Assembly: GCA_964446685.1 (NCBI GenBank)
Contig: CAYUPO010000014.1
Location: forward strand, 1 to 31,618
Direction of reading: 5' to 3'
DNA from: CAZWRN01 sp964446685
Lineage (GTDB): Bacteria > Patescibacteriota > Microgenomatia > Daviesbacterales > UBA10151
DNA length: 31,618 nt
The position numbers and the translations under genes were made by a program. This document shows positions 1-7,905 of this stretch, piece by piece. Position 1 is the stretch's first letter. Every line of letters starts with the position of its first letter. The notes under the pieces were generated by a model. The model saw only the letters and a list, made by a program, of their open reading frames with translations, was not told where the DNA came from and did no database searches.

Positions 1-2
1 AT

Positions 3-1469
3 ATAGTTTCATCAGGCAGATTAGCCGAGATTAATAGCATGCTTGATATGGTGACTTCACTCAATAAATATTTAATGATTGTAGTTAATACCAATGTAAA
101 CTGTGGAAATTATTCTGGCCAGCCTGCCAGGTACTGTTATGACCAGACAAACAAAGCACAGCAAAGTTCTTTCCAAAAATACTATCTGTCTTTGTTTTTA
201 AATGTGTTTAGAAACAATAAAACTACTCTTATTTACTATAACCCGCTTTTAACCGGTCCTCAATTTGACTCGGAAGCTTTTTTCCGCGATTGGAATCTCA
301 AAATTGGTCAGCCAACTACTGGTATGCAAGAAGTGTCACCAGGTGTTTTTCTGAGAAAATTTCAAAAAGCTTGGGTTTACTGGAATAATTCAAATGGTGG
401 ATATACGGTGGCTGGAGCAGGTCTTTATAACTTAAACGGAACTCAAGCCAGTCAACATTCTATACCTGCCAAATCCGGTGCAATTTATGTCACCCAGGCA
501 GTTCTAACAGATTGGAACCAACCTCCACCATCACCCTCTCCAATCATAAGTCCATCCCCGAGCATCATTCCATCACCTAGCACTATTCCTTCACCGCTTA
601 ACTGCACGACAAAACCATTACTTAGTAAACCAGCAGTGATGGGCGCAAATGGTTTGACTGTTAGCCTGACAGCCGGAACTAATGCTGAAGTGCCATCAAA
701 TCAGCTTTATCAGATCAAATTCACCGGATTTGACAATGGGACAGTAACGATTGGCAATTCGAGTTATACTCAGGTATTTGATTACAATGTCCCAGCTGGT
801 ACGACCACCGTTTCATTTCTGATCAAGCAAGCAAATTTTGGACAAGCCACAAATATTACTTTGAAGGCAATCGATAAGTGTGGAGAAAATCAACAATTTT
901 TTGGTGGTGGGACAGGAGCAGGTTGGCCAAATCCAAACCCATCACCTTCACCAGTGACAGTTAGTCCTTCACCTAGTCCGCTGACTGTGAAGCCAAATAT
1001 CTTCCCAGATCAATCAAGCAGTTACTGTATAGGAAACGCCCCCAGAAATCATCTTCAGTGGAGTAGTGTGCCAGGATCTGTGATATATAAAGTTTTCCGT
1101 GAAACTTCAACTCCGGGAAGTGGAATAAAGATTGGAGAAACATCAGGCATTGCGACAAATGATGATAATTCAGTCAATGGAGTAAGCTACACGTACAGAA
1201 TTGAAGCAACCAGCTCCACAGGTGCCTCTATAGTAGGTGATCCTTTTAATCTGACAACTACGATTTGCCCAGTTGTTGCAAGCCCTTCTCCATCACCCAG
1301 CCCAGCCAAAAAGATCGGGGACATCGATAATAATGGCAGAGTAGATATTTTTGACTTTAATTTCCTAGTGGAGGATTACCGAAGTTCTAATCTGAGATCA
1401 GATTTGAACAGTGACAATAAGGTTGATTTGTTTGATTTCAATCTTCTAATCACCAATTTCGGGATATAA
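3..1469 (+). CDS. Secreted glycoside-hydrolase-like protein with C-terminal dockerin, 5' truncated
   Basis: The reading frame is open to the left edge of the window, so the N-terminus, and probably most of a TIM barrel, is missing; the first internal ATG is at 39. The first ~150 visible residues resemble the end of a putative glycoside hydrolase barrel plus its small beta-domain (PGVFLRKFQKAWVYWNNS, then LPAHSGAI-like IPAKSGAIYV). Pro/Ser linkers (SPSPSP type) separate an Ig-like beta region (~residues 200-290 from Met39) and an Fn3-like region (~320-410). The last ~55 residues are a type I dockerin with two Ca-binding loops (DIDNNGRVDIFDFN and DLNSDNKVDLFDFN). The product is probably exported and tethered through dockerin-cohesin binding. 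The dockerin is nearly the same as that of the next gene. The hydrolase assignment is tentative; the dockerin is clear. Confidence 0.75.
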   Translation: MVSSGRLAEINSMLDMVTSLNKYLMIVVNTNVNCGNYSGQPARYCYDQTNKAQQSSFQKYYLSLFLNVFRNNKTTLIYYNPLLTGPQFDSEAFFRDWNLKIGQPTTGMQEVSPGVFLRKFQKAWVYWNNSNGGYTVAGAGLYNLNGTQASQHSIPAKSGAIYVTQAVLTDWNQPPPSPSPIISPSPSIIPSPSTIPSPLNCTTKPLLSKPAVMGANGLTVSLTAGTNAEVPSNQLYQIKFTGFDNGTVTIGNSSYTQVFDYNVPAGTTTVSFLIKQANFGQATNITLKAIDKCGENQQFFGGGTGAGWPNPNPSPSPVTVSPSPSPLTVKPNIFPDQSSSYCIGNAPRNHLQWSSVPGSVIYKVFRETSTPGSGIKIGETSGIATNDDNSVNGVSYTYRIEATSSTGASIVGDPFNLTTTICPVVASPSPSPSPAKKIGDIDNNGRVDIFDFNFLVEDYRSSNLRSDLNSDNKVDLFDFNLLITNFGI

Positions 1470-1647
1470 CCGCTATTCTTCATACGCAGGAAAGCCTATC
1501 TGGCGAAAGTCAGACTCTGCAACGCGAGAAAAGAAGTCTTCGCCTCTGAGGTGAGCTAATAGCTCAAACTTGAACAGGCACCGCATGAGCACGATCGTGG
1601 TAAAGTCATTAATTGTAACAAGTACGTGACTGTGTAATGATAAATCC
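1470..1647 (+). ncRNA. Structured intergenic RNA candidate upstream of dockerin gene
   Basis: This 178-bp spacer is richer in GC and hairpins than other spacers here. A 5-bp stem capped by a GNRA loop (CTGGC-GAAA-GTCAG, 1500-1513) lies inside an outer GCAG/CTGC pairing (1486-1489 with 1517-1520). It is followed by GAGCT-AAT-AGCTC (1554-1566) and the palindrome CACGATCGTG (1590-1599). No T-run follows, so it is not a simple terminator. Its position directly upstream of the next start codon suggests a cis-regulatory leader or riboswitch-like element. I could not match it to a known class; the GAAA loop plus CGCA-type sequences recall c-di-GMP-I aptamers only superficially. Confidence 0.35.
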
Positions 1648-3543
1648 ATGAATCAAAAAGGTTTAATCGGCTTAATTCTGCCTATTATATTAGTAATAGC
1701 CGGCATTATCGTCGCGGTTTATCTTTCCCAGTTTACCCAGGTTTTTAAACCCAAAGCAGCTGAGGAGCCGGTATTAGCATCCAGATTTACAACTCAGCAG
1801 GTCAAAAGCACAGTGATTCTTGATTTTAAATACAACGATGAAATTATCGGAGGCCAGGAAATCCGTCATTGGGAGGAAGATGCCACAGTTAATTACCACA
1901 AAGACAGAATCAAAAAAGCCAAAGATTTAGGTTTTAATACGGTCTGGATTATTTTCCCCTGGCAAACACCTGATTCTCCAAATAGTCTGTTAAATAAAAA
2001 GTCGACTGACAATCTCAAGCAGGTGATCGGTTACGCCAAAGATCTGAAAATGAATGTTATATTACCTGTCACTTATTGTTTCGGTTTCTGCTGGGGGCCA
2101 CCTCAGGGCGTCACAAGAGATGCTTTTCAATTGGGGGTGAACGATGCGCTATGGAATGCCAATGTTAACTATCTTAAAGCCTGGTTGGGAGAACTCAAAG
2201 AATTTGACAATATTACCTACTTAGTTTTCTCTGAGAATATTGTTCCAGAACGGTCCAATTTAAACAATCCAAGCAATCAAGAGCTATCTGGAATCTACAA
2301 AACTGCCTTTACTAATTACCTTAAAACTAAAAATTCGGATATCCGGTTTTGGAACTCAAGATGGGGCACAAATTATCAAAATTTTGAGAGTATGATCATG
2401 CCTACTTATATAGATCCTTTTGCCCAAAGGAATATATTTTTCAACGACATCTGGAGATGGAGCGCCAGCTTAGTGCGAAGCAGAATTACCGACCTTCCCG
2501 CGCAGCTTAAACCTTTCATGAATCCTAACAGTCAAATAGGCTACCATGACTATTTATGGGATAAAGACACTGTCGATGAACTGCCACTGCCTGTTTCTAA
2601 TTCCTATGATTTTTTAAGTATTGCCAATTATCCCGGACTTTCAAATACGCCGATAAATCTTGAAGCCGGCAGACTCTTAAATCTTTATAATCAGTTTAAA
2701 TCAAAGTACCCCAACCAACCGATATTCTTCGGAGAAGTCGGAGTCGGTGTTGGTGGAGCATATAATGAGGAACAACAAAAATTTTTACTGGTTGATTTGC
2801 TCAATTCATTAAAAGGCAAGGTCATCGGATTCAGTATCTGGCAGCTTGATGATATGGCGCTACAAGGGGAGCCGGGAGGAATTCTAAGGGTGGATGGGAC
2901 AGCTAGGCCGGTAGTCCAATCCCTATATGACAATCAGCTGCTGCAGATTCCGGCCCCGTTAAATAATCCAAAAGGCTATTTTGATACTGCGACTTGTGAA
3001 GTCCTATCCGGATGGGTTTGCGATAGCGATGATTATTCTAAAAGCCTAGATGTCATTTTCTGGAAAGACGGGGTACCTGGTGCCGGGCAATATTTGACAA
3101 CAGTTAAGGCTGATAAGTTATATGGATCGGAAGTAGCCATTGCCAATGCTTGCGGTGGCAACTCAAGACATGGTTTTATTTTAACAACTCCCGATTTGCT
3201 AAAAGACGGCCTAACTCACGATATTCGGGCTTATGCCGTAAATTTCCCCGAAGGAGGTACTCCGCAAATCCAAAACCATACCGCTTTAGCATCAGGCCCC
3301 CCAGTCATAGATTTTTCTCCCAAAAAACTGACTTGCCAGCCACTTCCTCAGGCAAGCTCCAGTTCCTCTCCTTCACCTGCTAAGAAAATCGGCGATATCG
3401 ATAACAACGGCAGGGTAGACATCTTTGACTTTAACTTGCTGGTGGAGGATTACCGGGGAACCAATATGAGGTCAGACCTCAATAGTGATGGCAAAGTCGA
3501 CCTGTTCGATTTCAATCTCTTAATAGCGAACTTTGGAAGGTAG
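1648..3543 (+). CDS. Membrane-anchored GH-A-type glycoside hydrolase-like protein with dockerin
   Basis: This 631-residue protein has an N-terminal hydrophobic anchor (residues ~5-30). A TIM-barrel-like region follows (~50-420), opening with VILDFKYND and an RIKKAKDLGFNTVWI strand-helix typical of cellulase/beta-galactosidase-like hydrolases. Candidate catalytic acids are the Glu in YLVFSEN (~195) and the Glu in FFGEVG (~363), which matches the GE strand-7 nucleophile of clan GH-A. The usual Asn-Glu at strand 4 is Ser-Glu here. Residues ~440-570 form a Cys-containing beta-domain (CEVLSGWVCD...HGFIL). A Ser/Pro linker leads to a type I dockerin (~577-631) with loops DIDNNGRVDIFDFN and DLNSDGKVDLFDFN. 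It likely acts on a polysaccharide at the cell surface. The substrate cannot be told from the sequence. Confidence 0.8.
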   Translation: MNQKGLIGLILPIILVIAGIIVAVYLSQFTQVFKPKAAEEPVLASRFTTQQVKSTVILDFKYNDEIIGGQEIRHWEEDATVNYHKDRIKKAKDLGFNTVWIIFPWQTPDSPNSLLNKKSTDNLKQVIGYAKDLKMNVILPVTYCFGFCWGPPQGVTRDAFQLGVNDALWNANVNYLKAWLGELKEFDNITYLVFSENIVPERSNLNNPSNQELSGIYKTAFTNYLKTKNSDIRFWNSRWGTNYQNFESMIMPTYIDPFAQRNIFFNDIWRWSASLVRSRITDLPAQLKPFMNPNSQIGYHDYLWDKDTVDELPLPVSNSYDFLSIANYPGLSNTPINLEAGRLLNLYNQFKSKYPNQPIFFGEVGVGVGGAYNEEQQKFLLVDLLNSLKGKVIGFSIWQLDDMALQGEPGGILRVDGTARPVVQSLYDNQLLQIPAPLNNPKGYFDTATCEVLSGWVCDSDDYSKSLDVIFWKDGVPGAGQYLTTVKADKLYGSEVAIANACGGNSRHGFILTTPDLLKDGLTHDIRAYAVNFPEGGTPQIQNHTALASGPPVIDFSPKKLTCQPLPQASSSSSPSPAKKIGDIDNNGRVDIFDFNLLVEDYRGTNMRSDLNSDGKVDLFDFNLLIANFGR

Positions 3544-3575
3544 CTAAATCGGGTTAATAAAAGATTTATCAATAA

Positions 3576-3977
3576 TTACTTTGAGTTTACATTTATTGAG
3601 GTAATATCATTTTGATTATCAGTGATTCTCGCAGTAAGCAAAACTTTGATACCCTCCTTTAACTTACTAGCACTTGAAGTAGCTGTTCCGTCTGGATAAA
3701 TAATAAGTGCGCCGGAAGTGAGTTTAAAGGGTAAAGAAGTCCCTTTAGTATTTTTAACAATTAATTGATCTCCACTGATTGTTACGATTTCTGTTTCGGC
3801 TGTGCCAAGTAATGAATCAAAGAAAAGCATTTTTTCATTTGGGGTGGAGGTGTTATTAAATTGTGATGAATTAGTAGCAAATTTCCTCTGGGAAAGCAGC
3901 CACATATTTAATACAAGCGATCCACAGGTGAATATTATAAACAGAATCAGTAGAAGGTAGGATAATTTTTGATTCAT
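3576..3977 (-). CDS. Small membrane-anchored beta-domain protein
   Basis: This is a 133-residue protein with one N-terminal membrane segment (~residues 7-30) and a short Asn/Ser/Thr linker. Its ~75-residue beta-rich domain has the pattern GTAETEIVTISGDQLIVKN...L.SGALIIYPDG...LKEGIKVLLTARI. The 'x-I-x-S-I-x-G-x-x-I' opening and 'L-K-x-G-x-x-V' closing strands resemble OB-like DUF5666-type domains, but I cannot assign a family firmly. It lies 6 bp downstream of the peptidase-S74 protein gene and is probably cotranscribed with it. The same architecture recurs at 17519-18022 and 18023-18559. No enzymatic motif is visible. Confidence 0.6.
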   Translation of the reverse strand: MNQKLSYLLLILFIIFTCGSLVLNMWLLSQRKFATNSSQFNNTSTPNEKMLFFDSLLGTAETEIVTISGDQLIVKNTKGTSLPFKLTSGALIIYPDGTATSSASKLKEGIKVLLTARITDNQNDITSINVNSK

Positions 3978-3983
3978 AAGTGA

Positions 3984-5273
3984 TTACCGAGACTGGCTAT
4001 GTTTCAAAAGCTCAATTTCTTTTTGTTGAGCATCAACCTTAGCAGAAAGCTCTTGAATGGCTTTTGTGAGTTGAGGAACCAGATTTTCGGGACTAAATTG
4101 CAGCATTTCATCGCCACCATGATCGATCACTGTTTCAGGAAAAATTTCCTGAACATCCTGGGCAATAAATCCGGTGATATTCTGTCTGGTTCCGTCTTTT
4201 AAGTCGAACTTTGCCGGTCTTAAACGTAAAACGTCATCGAGCATAGGCGTGTCAAAATAACGGATATTGGTTTTTAACCTCTTATCAGATGAGCAGGCAC
4301 CAATGGTATAAATATTATTACCCGCCAGAAGTTCACCCGCTGATCCGAAACACATGCTAGCTCCACCAGCAGTCGACCAGTTTTTTGACTTAAGTTCTAA
4401 AAATCTTGATGTCCCCGCACTATTAATATTGTATCCGCCATTTGTTGCCGTAAAGGTTCCAGGAATAGCCATATTAGTTGGGCTAAATGTGCCTGTGATA
4501 GAGACATTTCCATTAAGAATAATCGAGGAAACCGCGTCCCAACCCATATTTCTACCAATAGTTATAGAATTAGTAGCTCCTCCCTGGTAATACATTAAAC
4601 TTGCTGCTCTGGTTCCAGCATCATGAACAGCAATCTCTGTATTATCAAGTGTTTCAAGCATCAAGCCCGCTGTATTAGTAGTCCATCCTGAACCTCCACC
4701 AAAGTTTGTAGTGTAATTTCCAATATTTAAAGCGCCTGCAGCCAAATTAGCATGATCATTTGCCCATAAAGCCCCGCCACTAACGGAGGCATTACCTCTA
4801 ACTTCTAATTTAGCATTTGGAGATGAAGTGCCGATCCCCACGTTTCCTTTTGGTAAGAATACAAGATGACCAGTACCGGGAGAATTTCCTGTATTAAACA
4901 CAGTGCTCCAGTTCCCATCCATATACGATTTCATTACCTCGCTACTGTTGTACAAGAATCTGAGATGGGAGTATGTAGGATCAAAAAATCCGGCATTGTG
5001 TGCAATATCCATCTGGCCTGAGTTACCGCCAACGGTCAAGAGTGCAGTTGGTGCAGTAGTGCCAATACCAACATTGCCATTTGGCAAAACAGTCAGAACT
5101 TTTGGCTGAGCAGCCCCACTAATAGTGAGGTATAAGTTAAGTGAATTAAGATTGGCTACTGTTTGGTCCCGTTCAAAATTCCAAAAAGTACTTTGTGCGT
5201 GTGATATATCCGGAAAAATAAATAGACTAAATATTAGTAAAAATAAAATGAGATACAATTTTTGCTTAATCAT
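3984..5273 (-). CDS. Secreted fibre-like protein with peptidase S74 chaperone domain
   Basis: The start chosen is the ATG at 5273 because it gives a clean signal peptide (MIKQKLYLILFLL..., cleavage near SHAQ); an in-frame ATG at 5297 adds eight polar residues. The mature part has repeated GNVGIGTTAPTALLTVGG-like units (~residues 75-95 and 150-170) typical of trimeric fibre proteins. The last ~100 residues are an intramolecular chaperone/auto-processing domain (peptidase S74). Its signature SDKRLKTNI (residue ~329 on) carries the Ser and Asp of self-cleavage, followed by GFIAQDVQEIFPE. A C-terminal coiled coil (AIQELSAKVDAQQKEIELL) completes it. S74 domains were first described in phage tail fibres, but no other phage gene is present. 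A host surface fibre is the more likely role. Confidence 0.85.
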   Translation of the reverse strand: MIKQKLYLILFLLIFSLFIFPDISHAQSTFWNFERDQTVANLNSLNLYLTISGAAQPKVLTVLPNGNVGIGTTAPTALLTVGGNSGQMDIAHNAGFFDPTYSHLRFLYNSSEVMKSYMDGNWSTVFNTGNSPGTGHLVFLPKGNVGIGTSSPNAKLEVRGNASVSGGALWANDHANLAAGALNIGNYTTNFGGGSGWTTNTAGLMLETLDNTEIAVHDAGTRAASLMYYQGGATNSITIGRNMGWDAVSSIILNGNVSITGTFSPTNMAIPGTFTATNGGYNINSAGTSRFLELKSKNWSTAGGASMCFGSAGELLAGNNIYTIGACSSDKRLKTNIRYFDTPMLDDVLRLRPAKFDLKDGTRQNITGFIAQDVQEIFPETVIDHGGDEMLQFSPENLVPQLTKAIQELSAKVDAQQKEIELLKHSQSR

Positions 5274-5311
5274 TGTTAATTTATTATCATTCTCCATTAA
5301 TAGGATGTCAA

Positions 5312-6304
5312 TTAAATTATTACTTTGGTAATTAACTCGCGAATATTAAATATTTTGAATCCACCTTCTTCGGTTGATCCTTCAATGATCGTTGGACTAG
5401 GTGAAGGAAGAACTGTTGGAGAGGGGAATAGTGCTGCTGAAGGAATTTCGTCAGCTTCTATTTCCCTTTGAATAGTATAACTCTGAGTTAACAACCCACG
5501 AAGGAGCACCAGGTATTTAGGCTGGTAATTGATAACTTCAGCTGCCTGAGTATTGTTTGCAAGAGAACGGGTAAAGAAAATGCGATTGCCTGCTTGGCTA
5601 AGAGATATGAGACTACCATTGATAACTAATTGTAATGAATTGGCTACCTGGGAAGTTTCGGGAGTGAGGTTGGTTGAGGTAGTGTAGACATTACCTTCTG
5701 TGACAATCACTGCATCAATTCTACTAACTGTTGGTGCAATAAAAATATTGCCTTTGGCGATAATAATTAGACCATAATTATCCCCGCCAAATGTTAAATT
5801 ACTATCAATTGCCACATCATTTTCTGCAAAAATAACCACCATTTTTTGAGCAGTATTATTGGCCAAAGGGCCATTGGGGACACTAGAGTGATCTATCCGG
5901 GTCAGATAGCAGGCGGAGTTGACCGCAGCAGCATTTGCCGTAAAGTTGGTCAAGTCTTGAAGATTTCTCAAGTAAGTCGTGCCAGACTGAGTCATTCCAC
6001 CAGCACAGGAGATGGTAGCATTGGGCAGATTAAATAAGGTCATATTTTTGTTTTGAGTGAAAAAAAGTGATTTGATTTCGTTGTAATTTGGTACTTTAAA
6101 GTCCACATAGGGGGCTTCATCGCCTTTCACACATTGGGCCGCACTGTTGCCAAAAAAACCAATTACATTTTTCCCGCTAATAAGACCCTGGTTGCGGTCA
6201 CTCGCTACACACTGGGCCTGAACGGAAGGAATAGTCCACCAGGAAACAAATAGTCCGAGTAGCAGAAAAAAAGATAATAAAAGAGTTATTAACCGAGAGT
6301 TCAT
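5312..6304 (-). CDS. Secreted beta-rich surface protein
   Basis: This 330-residue protein has a Sec signal peptide (MNSRLITLLLSFFLLLGLFV..., cleavage near VQAQ, residue ~31). A central repetitive beta region has the register VVIFAENDVAIDSNL / YGLIIIAKGNIFI / IDAVIVTEGNVYT (~155-215). That spacing is typical of a right-handed beta-solenoid or 'polymer-forming'-type surface domain. A Pro/Ser linker (FPSPTVLPSPSP, ~295-307) precedes a short hydrophobic C-terminus (FNIRELITKVII). It lies between two other exported-protein genes in the same orientation, so it is part of a cell-envelope gene run. Its family is not identified. It may have been the C-terminal half of a larger protein joined to the upstream gene (see findings). 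Confidence 0.7.
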   Translation of the reverse strand: MNSRLITLLLSFFLLLGLFVSWWTIPSVQAQCVASDRNQGLISGKNVIGFFGNSAAQCVKGDEAPYVDFKVPNYNEIKSLFFTQNKNMTLFNLPNATISCAGGMTQSGTTYLRNLQDLTNFTANAAAVNSACYLTRIDHSSVPNGPLANNTAQKMVVIFAENDVAIDSNLTFGGDNYGLIIIAKGNIFIAPTVSRIDAVIVTEGNVYTTSTNLTPETSQVANSLQLVINGSLISLSQAGNRIFFTRSLANNTQAAEVINYQPKYLVLLRGLLTQSYTIQREIEADEIPSAALFPSPTVLPSPSPTIIEGSTEEGGFKIFNIRELITKVII

Positions 6305-6358
6305 CTTAATTCATAGTACCGAAGTCAGATGCATCAGTGCAAGTTTTTGAAGATGAAT

Positions 6359-7795
6359 TTATTGATCCTGAGATGGTACTCTAATATCTTTATTTGAGTG
6401 AACATCTCCCTGAGTAGTTTGAATAAATGGAGCAATATTTTGCGTGACATCAACTTGCACTGTTCTTTCTGCGGGTGTCAAAGCTGTGGGTAGTCCAGTA
6501 ATATTTGGATTATTGCAGGATAGTTTAAATAAATAACTATTATTTTGATAGGTAGAGTTGTTAAATAAAGTGACTGTAGCTGAGCCGGATGTAGTGCCTG
6601 GATTTGTTACTGCAGTGCTAGATGGATAAATACTGGTCCAGGGAGTTGTCACTCCAGCCACTGCCGGAGTAGCTGATGTAGTGCAGTTGTAAGCATTATT
6701 TATAGTATAGTTCAACTGGACGCTGGAGCCGCTGCTAATTGTTCGAATAATATCTCCGGTATCAATTGTTAAGTTCACAGCAGGGTTACTGCAATATCTA
6801 ACATCAGCGGGGGAACTCCATCCACCGTTTGAATAAGCTGGTGTTGGAGCTGTACTAGTTGCTTCTACTAAAAATTGGTAAGAATTACCAGGAGTTAATG
6901 TCGGGGAATCGATATTATATGCAAGCCCATTCGTGCTTCCAACTAAAGTCTGTGAACTTGATCCGTTGGGGCGGTAATAGACATTGTAGTTTGTTGCTGA
7001 TGAAGATTGTGTCCAGTCCAAGTGCACTCTTGAAGTACCTACAGCAGCACAATAAGACACTGGGGTCATGGTAAAGTTTCCAGGGGGGGAACATACAGGT
7101 AAAGTTGTCCAACCCCATCTTTGATGTCCCCAGCCAGTTGGATATGAAAATGGATAAGGCGCAGTATTACTATCTTTTGTACCGAAAGCATTGCGAGCTC
7201 TTAGAAGAAAGCTATAGGAGTGACCAGGAATAAAACCAGACCCAACCTGAAAATCATAATATAAAACATTTCCAACTGTCCATCCGCCCTGAGTTGTTGG
7301 TGTCACTGTAGTTACTGCAGGATAGCAAGTTTGTCCTGTTGGATTACCATTTTCATCCCAACTGGTATCCTGACAATAAGCTGGTACGGTGGTTGATGTT
7401 GTGACAGCTGAGTCTTGAAAATAAAGAAGATAATCGGTAGCCGCTGGAGCAGGCGTCCATGAAACTCTAATTTTAGATGCTCCTCCCGGAGCCAAGCATG
7501 ATCCTACAGGTGCATTTTGACCAAAGGGACCAGGAGGAGAGGTAGTGTAGGCTCCCTGAGAGTATGTTGCATAACCATTTTCGGCATAGCCGCTGTCATA
7601 TCCCCCTTCCCCATAGTAACCACCTTCACCATAGCCTCCATCATAGCTACCTTCCCCATAATAACCACCTTCGCTGTAGTACCCCCCCTCACCGTAATAG
7701 CCACCTTCACTATAATACTGTGCAAAAATAATAGTAGGATTCAAGAAAACGCTAGTTATAACAAGCAAACTCAGTATATATAATTTATTTTTCAT
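6359..7795 (-). CDS. Exported GY-repeat / fibronectin type III surface protein
   Basis: I place the start at the ATG at 7795, since this gives a proper signal peptide (MKNKLYILSLLVITSVFLN..., cleavage after FAQ, residue ~26); a longer frame reaches 7900 but has no signal sequence. The mature protein begins with a Gly/Tyr/Glu-rich tandem repeat (residues ~27-75). Two Fn3-like domains follow (~95-205, KIRVSWTPAPAATDYLLYF; ~210-310, RVHLDWTQSSSATNYNVYY). Next come an Ig-like stretch (~315-440) and the terminal motif PFIQTTQGDVHSNKDI. In CPR surface proteins that last motif usually opens a further domain; here the protein stops 9 residues later. It is probably an adhesin or structural surface protein. 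Confidence 0.75.
   Translation of the reverse strand: MKNKLYILSLLVITSVFLNPTIIFAQYYSEGGYYGEGGYYSEGGYYGEGSYDGGYGEGGYYGEGGYDSGYAENGYATYSQGAYTTSPPGPFGQNAPVGSCLAPGGASKIRVSWTPAPAATDYLLYFQDSAVTTSTTVPAYCQDTSWDENGNPTGQTCYPAVTTVTPTTQGGWTVGNVLYYDFQVGSGFIPGHSYSFLLRARNAFGTKDSNTAPYPFSYPTGWGHQRWGWTTLPVCSPPGNFTMTPVSYCAAVGTSRVHLDWTQSSSATNYNVYYRPNGSSSQTLVGSTNGLAYNIDSPTLTPGNSYQFLVEATSTAPTPAYSNGGWSSPADVRYCSNPAVNLTIDTGDIIRTISSGSSVQLNYTINNAYNCTTSATPAVAGVTTPWTSIYPSSTAVTNPGTTSGSATVTLFNNSTYQNNSYLFKLSCNNPNITGLPTALTPAERTVQVDVTQNIAPFIQTTQGDVHSNKDIRVPSQDQ
7570..7717 (-). repeat. Tandem repeat encoding (G)GYYxEG units
   Basis: About 150 bp encode repeated Gly-Gly-Tyr-Tyr-(Ser/Gly)-Glu units directly after the signal peptide of the GY-repeat protein. 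On the + strand it appears as alternating CCACCTTC(A/G)C / ATAGTAACCACC-like blocks with a period near 24 bases. Such repeats are prone to slippage and give a flexible, aromatic, possibly phase-separating or adhesive N-terminus. Confidence 0.8.
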
Positions 7796-7819
7796 CTTTG
7801 TATTATTTACGATAACATT

Positions 7820-7890
7820 GGTATTTAAACATTTCAAGGTTATTTTAGACTTTAACGAAAAAAAATCTTTTTTTGATAAATGTTTAAACC
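7820..7890. repeat. Long inverted repeat between two genes
   Basis: The left arm (7820-7834) contains TTTAAACATTT and the right arm (7878-7890) AAATGTTTAAACC, giving a 13-bp stem with a two-base bulge. The loop holds a second hairpin made of eight A's, TC and seven T's (7858-7874). It sits between the Cys/His-rich gene ending at 7906 and the surface-protein gene starting at 7795. It could stop or weaken minus-strand readthrough, or shape the leader of the downstream gene. Confidence 0.6.
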
Positions 7891-7905
7891 AAAGTCCCAA
7901 AAAAA

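Noticed and set aside
1470..1647. A c-di-GMP-I (GEMM) riboswitch
   Set aside because: The GAAA-capped stem is similar, but the conserved GGCAAACC and GGGACGCAAAGCC segments are not present.
7517..7783. 88-codon + strand ORF opposite the GY-repeat region
   Set aside because: Arises from the repeat read on the other strand; no start signals and repetitive Ile/Thr/Phe composition mirrors the repeat.
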